Below are positions 41,551 to 49,398 of a stretch of 64,000 nt of DNA, in pieces. The translations under genes were made by a program, and so were the position numbers. Positions within the stretch are counted from its first letter, which is position 1. Every line of letters begins with the position of its first letter. Source of the DNA: Guptibacillus hwajinpoensis (GTDB taxonomy: Bacteria > Bacillota > Bacilli > Bacillales > Guptibacillaceae); assembly GCF_020524165.1 (NCBI RefSeq), contig NZ_JAIVKU010000004.1:992001-1056000 (forward strand). The letters are read 5' to 3'. The notes beneath the pieces were generated by a model, which saw only the letters and a list, made by a program, of their open reading frames with translations, searched no databases and was not told where the DNA came from.

Positions 41551-41570
41551 AGAGGATCACGTGATCCTCT
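41551..41570 (-). terminator. Hairpin in the fapR leader (recG terminator or attenuator)
   Basis: Perfect 20-nt palindrome AGAGGATCAC/GTGATCCTCT, flanked by GATAA...TTATC on the minus strand and followed by TTTTATCC. It lies between the predicted fapR promoter (41604-41632) and the fapR start (41511), so recG transcripts and fapR transcripts would both meet it. Confidence 0.65.
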
Positions 41571-41581
41571 TTATCTCAGTC

Positions 41582-41598
41582 TTATGACTAGGTCCTAA
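41582..41598 (-). promoter_or_regulatory. FapR-like operator
   Basis: Minus-strand TTAGGACCTAGTCATAA, a near-perfect palindrome (arms TTAGGAC and GTCATAA, one mismatch). It resembles the FapR box as I recall it (TTAGTACCTA type). It covers about +1 to +17 of the promoter before fapR, so bound FapR would block its own operon. Confidence 0.75.
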
Positions 41599-41603
41599 AA
41601 GGT

Positions 41604-41632
41604 AGTATATACTGTGAGGTGTGATTATGCAA
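41604..41632 (-). promoter_or_regulatory. Promoter of the fapR operon
   Basis: Minus-strand TTGCAT (41627-41632), 17-nt spacer, TATACT (41604-41609), immediately after the recG stop codon. The FapR-like operator lies directly downstream. Confidence 0.65.
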
Positions 41633-41633
41633 G

Positions 41634-43664
41634 TTAATCCAGCTTTTCTCCACTTAAAACGCCTTGCTCAGTGAGATAGTCTCTTAAACTACGATACGTT
41701 TCATCTTCCCAGAAAGCGGTAGAGTCAACAAGAGCGGCGGCATCATTTCGTGCTACTTCAAGTACTCGATAATCGTGAACTAAATCAGCTACTTTAAACT
41801 CTGGAAGTCCGCTTTGCTTTCGTCCAAAAAAGTCACCTGGTCCCCGTAATTCTAAATCACGCTGTGAAAGGACAAAGCCATCATTTGATTCCGTCATAAT
41901 TTGCATTCTTTCCTTACCGACTTCTGACTTTGGATCAGCAAGTAACACGCAATAGGATTGATCACTTCCTCGACCAACGCGTCCTCGCAGTTGATGGAGC
42001 TGCGCCAGTCCAAAGCGTTCCGCATCATAAATCACCATAATCGTTGCATTTGGAACATTTACCCCAACCTCTACCACAGTAGTTGATACAAGAAGCTGAA
42101 CATCATTTGTACTAAACTCTTCCATCACTTCTTCTTTTTCGTCTGAACTTAGTCTGCCATGCATTAATCCTACTTGATAATCTGGGAGGGCCGTTTGCAT
42201 TTGAAAATGAACGTCAATAGCATTTTGCACATCAAGCTTTTCCGACTCTTCAATAAGAGGACAAATGACATACCCCTGCCTTCCCTGATCTAGTTCTTTT
42301 TTTACAAAATCAATGACACGAGGTAACATGTCCGGCTTTGCCCAATACGTTTCGATTGGTTTACGTCCCGCAGGCATTTCATCGATCGTTGACACATCCA
42401 TGTCACCAAACACGGAGATCGCGAGTGTTCTTGGAATAGGCGTTGCCGTCATATACAAAACGTCGGGGCTTAGTCCCTTTTCTCTTAACACCCTTCGTTG
42501 ATTCACTCCAAATCTGTGCTGTTCATCTGTAATCACAAGTCCAAGATTTTGGAAAGCCACTTCTTCCTGAATCAGTGCATGTGTACCGATAAGGAGATCT
42601 ACTTCTCCACATGCAAGACGTTCTAAAATTTCGCGACGCTTCTTCCCTTTTACCGATCCCGTTAACAATTCAACATTCAGCTTCCTACCAAGAAGCTCCT
42701 GAAAAGATTCAAAATGCTGTTCAGCTAAAATTTCCGTCGGTACCATTAACGCCCCTTGGTGTCCCGCAAGGTAAGAGGCATATAAACCAATTGCAGCCAC
42801 CACTGTTTTACCAGAGCCAACATCACCTTGAAGCAAACGATTCATACGATAAGAACTCTCCATGTCTTTCAATACCTCTCCCACGACGCGATTCTGAGCT
42901 CCTGTTAACGGGAAAGGGAGGCTCTGTACGAACTCCTCTAACCTCTCTTTTTCAAAGATTTGAGAAGCTCCTTTTGTGCTTTCCCGCTCCCTTTTTCTGA
43001 ACACTTGCATTTTAAGCTGAAACTGAAGTAGCTCTTCATAGACAAATCGGCGCCTCGCCTGCTTAAGCCCTTCATGTGAAGGTGGACTATGCATCATCAT
43101 AACCGCATCTTTTCGAGGCATCAGTTTATATCGCTCAAGCATTTGTGGCGGGAGATTTTCTTCAATTTGATCTCCAAACTGATTCAATGCGAGCTGAATA
43201 TAACGCTTCATGGCTTTTACCGTTACGTCACCACCAACATGGTAGATCGGTTCAATCGTGCCGTCAGGATTATGACTGGAGAACGTAATTTCGTTTGCTG
43301 AAAGCGTCATTTTATGCTGATCCCATTTTCCTGTTACCGTAACTAACTGACCTAAGGTAAACTGCTTTTTTAGGAAAGCACGATTAAAAAAAACGGCTGT
43401 TATGAGGAATTTTCCTACTAACAGCCTTACGGACAATCGTGATTTCTTCTTGCCATAAAAGCGGACAACCGGTTCACTATGAACTTTGCCTTCAAGCGTT
43501 GCTCGTTCTTCATGCTTCACATCAGCAAGATCTTTGAGCTCATAATCTTCATAACGAAATGGGAAATATTCAATTAAATCTTGTATTTTATGAATTCCGA
43601 TCGATGAGAGAGAAGCCGCTTTCTCATCACCAATCCCTTTTATTTGTGTAATCCGATCGTCCAT
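41634..43664 (-). CDS. recG: ATP-dependent DNA helicase RecG
   Basis: 676-residue RecG, which remodels stalled forks and Holliday junctions. Wedge (OB-fold) domain about 1-150, then helicase motifs: LLQGDVGSGKTVVAAIGLY (I), LIGTHALIQEEV, VITDEQHRFGVNQR (II, DEQH), MTATPIPRTLA (III), QGYVICPLIEES, LMHGRLSSDEKEEVM, VVEVGVNVPNATIMVI, QLHQLRGRVGRGSDQSYCVL (VI). The C-terminal region is complete. It follows sdaAA with a 10-nt gap; the ribosome binding site is weak. Confidence 0.98.
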   Translation of the reverse strand: MDDRITQIKGIGDEKAASLSSIGIHKIQDLIEYFPFRYEDYELKDLADVKHEERATLEGKVHSEPVVRFYGKKKSRLSVRLLVGKFLITAVFFNRAFLKKQFTLGQLVTVTGKWDQHKMTLSANEITFSSHNPDGTIEPIYHVGGDVTVKAMKRYIQLALNQFGDQIEENLPPQMLERYKLMPRKDAVMMMHSPPSHEGLKQARRRFVYEELLQFQLKMQVFRKRERESTKGASQIFEKERLEEFVQSLPFPLTGAQNRVVGEVLKDMESSYRMNRLLQGDVGSGKTVVAAIGLYASYLAGHQGALMVPTEILAEQHFESFQELLGRKLNVELLTGSVKGKKRREILERLACGEVDLLIGTHALIQEEVAFQNLGLVITDEQHRFGVNQRRVLREKGLSPDVLYMTATPIPRTLAISVFGDMDVSTIDEMPAGRKPIETYWAKPDMLPRVIDFVKKELDQGRQGYVICPLIEESEKLDVQNAIDVHFQMQTALPDYQVGLMHGRLSSDEKEEVMEEFSTNDVQLLVSTTVVEVGVNVPNATIMVIYDAERFGLAQLHQLRGRVGRGSDQSYCVLLADPKSEVGKERMQIMTESNDGFVLSQRDLELRGPGDFFGRKQSGLPEFKVADLVHDYRVLEVARNDAAALVDSTAFWEDETYRSLRDYLTEQGVLSGEKLD

Positions 43665-43674
43665 TCATTCTCAC

Positions 43675-44562
43675 TCATTTCCTATCAAGAGATACTCCAA
43701 AAATTTTCGCTTCAAGCTCACGTCCAGTTGGGGTTGCTGCCAGTCCTCCTTGCGCTGTTTCTCGAAGGGCAGAAGGCATGGTTTGTCCAATTTTATACAT
43801 CGCGTCAATCACTTCATCACAAGGAATGCGACTTGTAATGCCAGCTAAAGACATATCTGCTGCAACCAATGCGTTAGAGGCACCCATTGCATTTCGCTTA
43901 ACGCACGGTACTTCTACAAGACCTGCTACAGGATCACACACGAGACCTAGCATGTTCTTAAGTGCAATCGCAAATGCATGAGAAGACTGTTCTGGTGTTC
44001 CACCCATAAGTTCCACGATTGCTGCAGCAGCCATCCCTGTTGCCGAACCAACTTCGGCCTGACAGCCTCCTGCAGCACCTGAGATGGAAGCATTATTTGC
44101 TACAACAAATCCAAATGCACCAGAAGTAAAGAGGTATCTTACCATCTGCTCTTCCGTAGGGTTTACTTTCTCACGTATCGCAAATAGCGTTCCGGGTACG
44201 ACACCAGCTGATCCTGCTGTTGGCGTCGCGCAGATGGTTCCCATTGCCGCATTCACTTCGTTTGTTGCGATCGCTTTACTCACCGCATCAAGCATCGTAT
44301 GACCTGACAAAGAGTTTCCAGATTTCATATAGTCTTGAAGAAGGACTGCATCTCCACCGGTTAATCCAGAATGAGAGCGAACGTCTTCTGTAATCCCACG
44401 TTCAACGGCCTGCTCCATGACAACGAGATTATTTTTCATTTGATTGTATACTTCTTCCCGCGTACTTCCTCTAAAGTCCATTTCCTGTTCAATCATAATT
44501 TCTGAAATTGGCTTATTTTTCGATTGTGCTAGTTCTACTAATTCTGCTACGTTACGAAACAT
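43675..44562 (-). CDS. sdaAA: L-serine dehydratase, alpha subunit
   Basis: 295-residue iron-sulfur L-serine deaminase subunit, converting serine to pyruvate and ammonia with SdaAB. SGLTGGDAVLLQDYMKSG, GTICATPTAGSAGVVPG and the cluster cysteines in GGCQAEVGSATG, NMLGLVCDPVAGLVEVPC and CVKRNAMGASNA. ATG 44562 gives 7-nt spacing from AGGAGG; ATG 44568 overlaps the site. It follows sdaAB. Confidence 0.97.
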   Translation of the reverse strand: MFRNVAELVELAQSKNKPISEIMIEQEMDFRGSTREEVYNQMKNNLVVMEQAVERGITEDVRSHSGLTGGDAVLLQDYMKSGNSLSGHTMLDAVSKAIATNEVNAAMGTICATPTAGSAGVVPGTLFAIREKVNPTEEQMVRYLFTSGAFGFVVANNASISGAAGGCQAEVGSATGMAAAAIVELMGGTPEQSSHAFAIALKNMLGLVCDPVAGLVEVPCVKRNAMGASNALVAADMSLAGITSRIPCDEVIDAMYKIGQTMPSALRETAQGGLAATPTGRELEAKIFGVSLDRK

Positions 44563-44582
44563 ACCCATTCCTCCTTTTTGCC

Positions 44583-45245
44583 TTAATCGCTAATTTTTGC
44601 GACTTGAATAATATTCGGTAACGACTCCACTTCATCTAACACAATTTGTGGAATGTTCTGATCAACTTCAATCGTCATTAGAGCTTCTTTCCCTTTTTCT
44701 TTACGAGATACATTCATGTGACCAATATTTATTTCATGTTTGGCTAACGTATTTGATACGCCTGCGATTGCTCCAAAACGGTCATTATGAACGACGAGTA
44801 TGGCTGGACTATTCCCAGAAAGACCTAGCGCAAATCCATTCAGCTCTATGACCTCTATTTTACCTCCACCGATAGAAATGCCAACAAGCTCAAGTTCCCC
44901 CTTTTCATCTGAGAGATGAATACGGGCTGTATTCGGGTGATCGGTAATGGCATCTTCCTCTGTAAAACGAACTTTGATTTTCTTTTCCTTTGCGATTGTA
45001 AGCGCATTCACGATTCTCTCGTCGTAAGTGTCAAAATCGAGCACGCCACCGATCAGTGCTACATCTGTACCATGACCTTTATAAGTTCTAGCAAAAGAGC
45101 CGTATAGTGAAACTGTGATCGCCTTAGGCTCACGACCAAACAAATGCCTTGCCACACGACCAATTCTAGCTGCTCCAGCCGTATGGGAGCTTGAAGGACC
45201 AATCATAACAGGTCCAATAATATCAAATACACTGCGAAACTTCAC
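44583..45245 (-). CDS. sdaAB: L-serine dehydratase, beta subunit
   Basis: 220-residue beta subunit. The N-terminal serine dehydratase domain has MIGPSSSHTAGAARIGRVAR; the C-terminal ACT domain (about 145-220: ILVVHNDRFGAIAGVSNTLA) probably binds regulatory serine. The start is GTG 45245 with AGAGGTGG 7 nt upstream. It is transcribed before sdaAA, separated from fakA by a terminator. Confidence 0.97.
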   Translation of the reverse strand: MKFRSVFDIIGPVMIGPSSSHTAGAARIGRVARHLFGREPKAITVSLYGSFARTYKGHGTDVALIGGVLDFDTYDERIVNALTIAKEKKIKVRFTEEDAITDHPNTARIHLSDEKGELELVGISIGGGKIEVIELNGFALGLSGNSPAILVVHNDRFGAIAGVSNTLAKHEINIGHMNVSRKEKGKEALMTIEVDQNIPQIVLDEVESLPNIIQVAKISD

Positions 45246-45293
45246 GTTGCCGCCACCTCTCTGCTTGCTTTATTTAACAAAAGGAGTTCTATA

Positions 45294-45334
45294 CAGAAAA
45301 AGAAAACCTGGCTAATGCCACGTTTCTTTTTCTG
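45294..45334 (-). terminator. Terminator after fakA
   Basis: Minus-strand long hairpin: CAGAAAAAGAAACGTGGC with GCCAGGTTTTCTTTTTCTG, loop of 4 nt, with small mismatches. The descending arm is T-rich (TTTTCTTTTT). Confidence 0.65.
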
Positions 45335-45350
45335 CAACTATTTCATCATT

Positions 45351-47021
45351 TTACTCCACGGCCATAATATACGCATAAATCGGTTGTTTGCCTTCATGAA
45401 GTTCCACTTCAACTTCTTCAAACTGTTCCTCAATATAGGCTACGAGGTTTTCTGCTTCTTCTGGCTCTGCGTCTTCCCCGTATATAACCGTTACAATTTC
45501 ATCGTCTTCTGTAATCATCGAAGATAGAAGCGACTTCGCAACTTCCAGACGATCTTTTTCGGAAACGACGATTTTACCATCAGCAATTCCCATAAAATCG
45601 TCTTTCGCAATATCGATTCCGTCAATCTTTGTGTCACGCACCGCAAACGTAACTTGACCAGATTTGACCGCTGAAAGGCTTTCTTTCATCGCACTTTCGT
45701 TCGCCTCAGGATCCACAGAAGGGTTAAAGCCAAGGAGACTCGAAATGCCCTGTGGAACCGTTTTGGAAGGAATGACAATCACATTCTCATCCACAACTGA
45801 AGCAGCCTGCTGTGCCGTCATCACAATATTACTATTGTTAGGCAAGATGATAATGTTCTCAGCGTACACTTCTTCGATTGCTTTAATGATGTCTTCTGTG
45901 CTTGGATTCATCGTCTGTCCGCCTGGGATCACGAAATTAGCGCCAAGACTTTCAAAAAGCGCAGCAATTCCTTCGCCCATCGAAACCGTAATAATCCCGT
46001 ATTTCTTACGTTCAGCTGGTTTCTCTTTCTGCTCTGGTCGCTCTTCTTTTACGATGGTTGAGTGCTGCTCGCGCATGTTCTCAATCTTAATTTTGATTAA
46101 GCTCCCGTAATTCTGTGCATACGTCATAATATTTCCGGGATATTCTGTATGCATATGTACTTTAACGAGATCATCATCAGAGACAACTAACAAAGAATCA
46201 CCGTGCTTATCAAGTTCATTTCGAAATGCCTCTTCATCATATGGCGATGTAGCCAGCTTATCTTCTTCAAATTGAACCATAAACTCCGTACAGTAACCGA
46301 ATTCAATATCCTCTGTCTTCATATGACCCTGTGCACTTTTGTGGTGCTCAGCGCGCACAAGCTCATCCATCTTCTCTTCATCAACGGAAGAATCAGGCGT
46401 TTCTTTTCCTTCTAGAACAGCTAGAAACCCTTCATAGATAAGCAAGAGTCCCTGACCGCCAGAATCAACTACGCCAACTTCTTTTAATACAGGAAGCAGA
46501 TCGGGCGTGCGGTTTAAAGATTCTTTTCCTTCTTTCACAACAACCTGCATTAGCTCGACGACATCTGAAATTTTCTTGGCAGACTTCACCGCTTTACGAG
46601 CAGCATCCTTTGCAACGGTAAGAATTGTGCCTTCTACTGGCTTCATAACCGCTTTATAGGCAGAATCCACACCATTCTCAAGTGCAGCAGCTAATTCTAC
46701 GCTTGTAATTTCAGACTTCCCTTCAATTGCCTTAGAAAACCCGCGAAAAAGCTGAGAAAGAATAACGCCAGAATTTCCACGCGCTCCCATTAATAAGCCT
46801 CTTGCAAAAAGAGAAGCAACGTCTCCTACTTTATCTGAGCTGCTGGACTTTACTTCAGCTGCTCCTGATGTAATCGTTAAGTTCATATTCGTACCAGTAT
46901 CTCCATCTGGCACAGGGAAAACATTCAGCGCATCTACCATTTTGGCATTTTTTGAAAGGTTGTTTGCCCCTTCAAGGACCATATGCGCAAAACGCTTCCC
47001 ATCAATCTTTTGAATCGTCAC
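45351..47021 (-). CDS. fakA: Fatty acid kinase catalytic subunit FakA (YloV, DAK1/DegV-like)
   Basis: 556-residue protein with an N-terminal DhaL-type kinase domain (about 1-200: NVFPVPDGDTGTNMNLT, GARGNSGVILSQLFRGFS, DSGGQGLLLIYEG) and a C-terminal half of the DAK/DegV-like type (IITVSMGEGIAALFESLGA, LPNNSNIVMTAQQAA). In Staphylococcus, FakA phosphorylates fatty acids presented by FakB. No FakB is present here. The start is GTG 47021 with AGGAGG 8 nt upstream. It follows yloU. Confidence 0.93.
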   Translation of the reverse strand: MTIQKIDGKRFAHMVLEGANNLSKNAKMVDALNVFPVPDGDTGTNMNLTITSGAAEVKSSSSDKVGDVASLFARGLLMGARGNSGVILSQLFRGFSKAIEGKSEITSVELAAALENGVDSAYKAVMKPVEGTILTVAKDAARKAVKSAKKISDVVELMQVVVKEGKESLNRTPDLLPVLKEVGVVDSGGQGLLLIYEGFLAVLEGKETPDSSVDEEKMDELVRAEHHKSAQGHMKTEDIEFGYCTEFMVQFEEDKLATSPYDEEAFRNELDKHGDSLLVVSDDDLVKVHMHTEYPGNIMTYAQNYGSLIKIKIENMREQHSTIVKEERPEQKEKPAERKKYGIITVSMGEGIAALFESLGANFVIPGGQTMNPSTEDIIKAIEEVYAENIIILPNNSNIVMTAQQAASVVDENVIVIPSKTVPQGISSLLGFNPSVDPEANESAMKESLSAVKSGQVTFAVRDTKIDGIDIAKDDFMGIADGKIVVSEKDRLEVAKSLLSSMITEDDEIVTVIYGEDAEPEEAENLVAYIEEQFEEVEVELHEGKQPIYAYIMAVE

Positions 47022-47043
47022 AGACTTTTCCTCCTAACTCCAC

Positions 47044-47406
47044 TTAAGGGTTTGTCACTCTAACCCCTTGGACGTAGATGTTTACTGAATCAACTGATAG
47101 CCCGAGCATTTGATCAAGCTGGTATTTTACTTTCGTTTGGACATTGTGAGCCACTTCCGAAATTTTTGTGCCGTAGCTGACGATAATGTACATATCAATG
47201 TTAAGCTCATCTTCATCTTTTCGAACGACAATTCCTCTGCTAAAGTTATCTTTCCCCAACAGCTCAGTGATGCCGTCTTTTAATTGCTTTTGCGAAGCCA
47301 TTCCAACGATACCATAACAATCAATTGCTGCGCCACCTGCAATTGCAGCAACTACTTCCGTCGAAATATCAATTTGTCCGTATTGGGTTTTCATTTCAAT
47401 TGCCAT
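47044..47406 (-). CDS. yloU: Asp23/Gls24 family protein YloU
   Basis: 120-residue Asp23/Gls24 envelope-stress-type protein, which regularly precedes fakA in Bacillales. Family features: GQIDISTEVVAAIAGGAAID, CYGIVGMASQKQL, DMYIIVSYGTKISEVAHNVQ and the C-terminal NIYVQGVRV. GGGAGGAAATATA precedes the ATG. Its promoter would lie in the 303-nt gap shared with rpmB. Function not established; the fixed neighbour suggests a role in envelope or lipid metabolism. Confidence 0.93.
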   Translation of the reverse strand: MAIEMKTQYGQIDISTEVVAAIAGGAAIDCYGIVGMASQKQLKDGITELLGKDNFSRGIVVRKDEDELNIDMYIIVSYGTKISEVAHNVQTKVKYQLDQMLGLSVDSVNIYVQGVRVTNP

Positions 47407-47622
47407 TATATTTCCTCCCTTAGCGATTTAAGAATAAACCATTTGACTACTTTATCCTAAATAAAGAATGTGTTCATAAAATTATAAAGTAAAATAAATC
47501 CTTTGCAGAGCTAACGTTATTTTACTACAATATCACGTATAATAAAAGTTCATCATTAAAAACCTCTATTGTGATAAGCTTTTACTGTTAAGTTTTTTTC
47601 TTGATAAGACGTGTTAAACATC

Positions 47623-47651
47623 TTGCATTCACTAAACCTACATGATACTAT
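47623..47651 (+). promoter_or_regulatory. Promoter of rpmB
   Basis: TTGCAT (47623-47628), 17-nt spacer, TACTAT (47646-47651) with TG one base upstream of the -10 box. The predicted transcription start, near 47658, leaves a leader of about 52 nt. Confidence 0.65.
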
Positions 47652-47664
47652 AGTGGAGGATTTA

Positions 47665-47690
47665 TCCTGCACTTTTTGTGCAATGTAGGA
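47665..47690 (+). promoter_or_regulatory. Hairpin in the rpmB leader
   Basis: TCCTGCAC, loop TTTTT, GTGCA, 4-nt bulge ATGT, AGGA. It lies between a first SD-like GGAGGA (47655-47660) and the true ribosome binding site AAGGAGG (47695-47701). Possible L28 autoregulatory element; unproven. Confidence 0.4.
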
Positions 47691-47709
47691 CAGTAAGGAG
47701 GTAGAAACA

Positions 47710-47895
47710 ATGGCTAAATGTGCAATCACTGGACGCAAGACTTCGTTTGGTAACAAGCGTTCTCACGCGTTGAATACAACAAAACGTAAATTTGGTGCTA
47801 ACCTTCAAAAGGTACGCATCATGGTAGATGGTAAACCTAAGAAAGTTTATGTATCTGCTCGTGCTCTTAAATCAGGCAAAATCGAACGCGCATAG
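47710..47895 (+). CDS. rpmB: 50S ribosomal protein L28
   Basis: 61-residue L28. [20 protein letters not shown] and [20 protein letters not shown] are diagnostic. Only one Cys (Cys4) remains, so this is the zinc-free form usual in Bacillaceae. AAGGAGGTAGAAACA precedes the ATG. It is divergent from yloU and convergent with spoVM at a shared terminator, the standard arrangement. Confidence 0.98.
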   Translation: MAKCAITGRKTSFGNKRSHALNTTKRKFGANLQKVRIMVDGKPKKVYVSARALKSGKIERA

Positions 47896-47902
47896 TAAAC
47901 GT

Positions 47903-47933
47903 AAAAAAGCACCCACTATTGGGTGCTTTTTTT
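47903..47933. terminator. Bidirectional terminator between rpmB and spoVM
   Basis: Stem GCACCCA/TGGGTGC with a 4-nt loop, flanked by six A before and seven T after on the plus strand. It therefore works for rpmB and, read in reverse, for spoVM. Confidence 0.9.
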
Positions 47934-47941
47934 CATTTCTG

Positions 47942-48025
47942 CTACTCATTTTTTTTGAAGGACCCGAGCACTGCTCTCACAAAACCACCGAGAAATTTTG
48001 GCAATTTAATCGTATAAAACTTCAT
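47942..48025 (-). CDS. spoVM: Stage V sporulation protein M (27 residues)
   Basis: A very short gene: MKFYTIKLPKFLGGFVRAVL then GSFKKNE. It differs from B. subtilis SpoVM (26 residues) at only a few positions and is one residue longer. This amphipathic peptide recognises the convex forespore membrane, recruits SpoIVA to start coat assembly, and inhibits FtsH. Pro9, important for membrane insertion depth, is kept. AGGAGG lies 7 nt before ATG 48025. It sits between thiN and rpmB as in B. subtilis. No clear SigE promoter is visible in the 98 nt upstream. Confidence 0.95.
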   Translation of the reverse strand: MKFYTIKLPKFLGGFVRAVLGSFKKNE

Positions 48026-48123
48026 ATTTCCCCCTCCTCAGAAAGTCAAAGATGGACCCCAGGATGAACAATATGAGAATATAAGATGCATTACTATTAT
48101 ATTCGCCGAAATCGAAATAGTAC

Positions 48124-48786
48124 CTAAACCTGCTCGGCGTCCGAACTTCTTACCACCAATAGTATGCCGCTACTAAATGAATAAGACCCAATTTCCTCAA
48201 CCAGTTCATTGCTAATACAAAGACTTGATCCCCATGAAATGTGCCTTTCTTCAAGTGGATAACGGTAACCAATTAACGTTAACCCCGTCACTTCCGGAGT
48301 AAAAGAAAGGAAAGACATATAAGGAAAACGATCGTCCTTTTGAGCGGAGTAAGTGCCTGGTTCTTTCATTTCTAACCGATTTAATTTATCTTCTATCGTA
48401 AGTTGTACGTTTGCTTTCACGCCTTTGATGAGCATTTGAACGTTCATCCAGCTATGATCAAGCCTTCCGCCGGTGACGCCAAACATTGTAATCGCCTCTG
48501 GTTTTTCATTGATCGCCCAATCAAGTGCAATTTCAAGATCTGTGTGGTCTTTTTCAGATGGATAAACGGTGAAGGGTAAATCATGCGTTTCCATCCATTT
48601 ACGTTCTTCTACGCTCACGGAATCAAAATCCCCAAATCCATGTTCAGGAATAACACCATTTTTCAAGAGAGTATAGACACCGCGATCCACACCAATCCAT
48701 CTAACGTCTTTTTCATTTAGAAGATGAGCAGGGAGGTCTTTTTCCGGTCCCCCTGCTACGATATAAATGTGCTTTGACTTCATCAT
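48124..48786 (-). CDS. thiN: Thiamine pyrophosphokinase
   Basis: 220-residue enzyme that makes thiamine pyrophosphate directly from thiamine and ATP. GVDRGVYTLLKNGVIPEHGFGDFDSVS near 32-58, PSEKDHTDLEIALDWAI, MFGVTGGRLDHSWMNVQML (active-site acidic and Gly-rich motifs), and the C-terminal thiamine-binding beta domain. The start is ATG 48786 or the adjacent ATG 48783. It overlaps the thiT stop codon (ATGA), so translation is coupled. Confidence 0.95.
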   Translation of the reverse strand: MMKSKHIYIVAGGPEKDLPAHLLNEKDVRWIGVDRGVYTLLKNGVIPEHGFGDFDSVSVEERKWMETHDLPFTVYPSEKDHTDLEIALDWAINEKPEAITMFGVTGGRLDHSWMNVQMLIKGVKANVQLTIEDKLNRLEMKEPGTYSAQKDDRFPYMSFLSFTPEVTGLTLIGYRYPLEERHISWGSSLCISNELVEEIGSYSFSSGILLVVRSSDAEQV

Positions 48787-49331
48787 TTATGCACCAGTTT
48801 TGGTGCTTGATGAGAGAGCAAAGCAAGCACGATAATGGAGACGGCAGCTGTGGGGAGTAAATAAGACGCGTTATAAAGGAATGAATATAAAGCCACCGGC
48901 GTCCCTTCTGGCGCCATATCGCCGAACCAGATGACACCAGATATAAAATGACTGACCAATCGAAGTAATGACCCCGTTAAGCATCCGAGAACGATCATTG
49001 CCAGGCGCTTTCTTTTTGGTGCCTCCGCTCGCACGCTAAAAATCCCTGCCATTCCTACAACCATGAAGGCGATCGGGTAATCTAGTAAAAATTGAATGGG
49101 GTGTACATAAAAGGGCGGGACAATTAGAGGTTGCAAAATACCAACTAAAAGTCCTGTCGTTAATCCGGCACCTAACCCCCTTCGATAAGCGATTAGAAAT
49201 ATGGGTACCATCGCAAGCGATACAGAGCCACCATTTGGCCAAAGTCTAATTGACAATAAATCTAGTATCACCCCAACGGCAGCCATTAAAGCGATTTCTA
49301 CAAGCAAAAGCAGTCGATTATCTTTCTTCAT
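48783..49331 (-). CDS. thiT: Thiamine ECF transporter S component ThiT
   Basis: 182-residue membrane protein with six predicted helices, of the ThiT/YuaJ family, the substrate-binding subunit of an energy-coupling factor importer for thiamine. Family features: LVEIALMAAVGVILDLLSIR, WPNGGSVSLAMVPIFLIAYR, YPIAFMVVGMAGIFS, HFISGVIWFG, YNASYLLPTAA. ATG 49331 is preceded by GGAGGAATTAGGGTTC. B. subtilis has no thiT between rpe and thiN. Pairing an importer with the kinase for its substrate makes biological sense. No thi-box riboswitch fits in the 65-nt gap upstream. Confidence 0.92.
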   Translation of the reverse strand: MKKDNRLLLLVEIALMAAVGVILDLLSIRLWPNGGSVSLAMVPIFLIAYRRGLGAGLTTGLLVGILQPLIVPPFYVHPIQFLLDYPIAFMVVGMAGIFSVRAEAPKRKRLAMIVLGCLTGSLLRLVSHFISGVIWFGDMAPEGTPVALYSFLYNASYLLPTAAVSIIVLALLSHQAPKLVHK

Positions 49332-49370
49332 GAACCCTAATTCCTCCAAACCTGGGTAAACCCTTATTAA

Positions 49371-49398
49371 AAAACAGCGGGAAGAGCCCCGCTGTTTT
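49371..49398 (-). terminator. Terminator at the end of rpe
   Basis: Minus-strand 11-bp stem (AAAACAGCGGG and complement), 6-nt loop, then TTAATAAG after the stem's own TTTT. It contains the rpe stop codon and stands 40 nt before thiT. Confidence 0.8.

Larger units (their letters stand above)
47407..47709. promoter_or_regulatory. Divergent intergenic region yloU / rpmB
   Basis: 303 nt, AT-rich, no gene I can support. Minus strand: a perfect TATAAT (47481-47486), with a poor -35 box TCTGCA at 17 nt, for yloU-fakA. Plus strand: the rpmB promoter (47623-47651) and leader hairpin (47665-47690). The middle (about 47520-47600) has no recognised signal. Confidence 0.55.

Noticed and set aside
47556..47756. 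66-codon minus-strand open frame across the yloU-rpmB gap
   Set aside because: It overlaps the rpmB start in antisense, has no ribosome binding site and resembles nothing; the region is better explained by the rpmB promoter and leader.
48026..48123. SigE promoter for spoVM
   Set aside because: GAATATA and CATATTGT-like pieces are present but the spacing does not fit the SigE pattern, so I do not call one.
48713..48937. Extra small frame at the thiT-thiN junction
   Set aside because: Out-of-frame shadow of thiT; the thiT-thiN ATGA overlap already explains the junction.
49332..49396. TPP riboswitch upstream of thiT
   Set aside because: The gap is too short and contains only the rpe terminator and a ribosome binding site; no thi-box core is recognisable.
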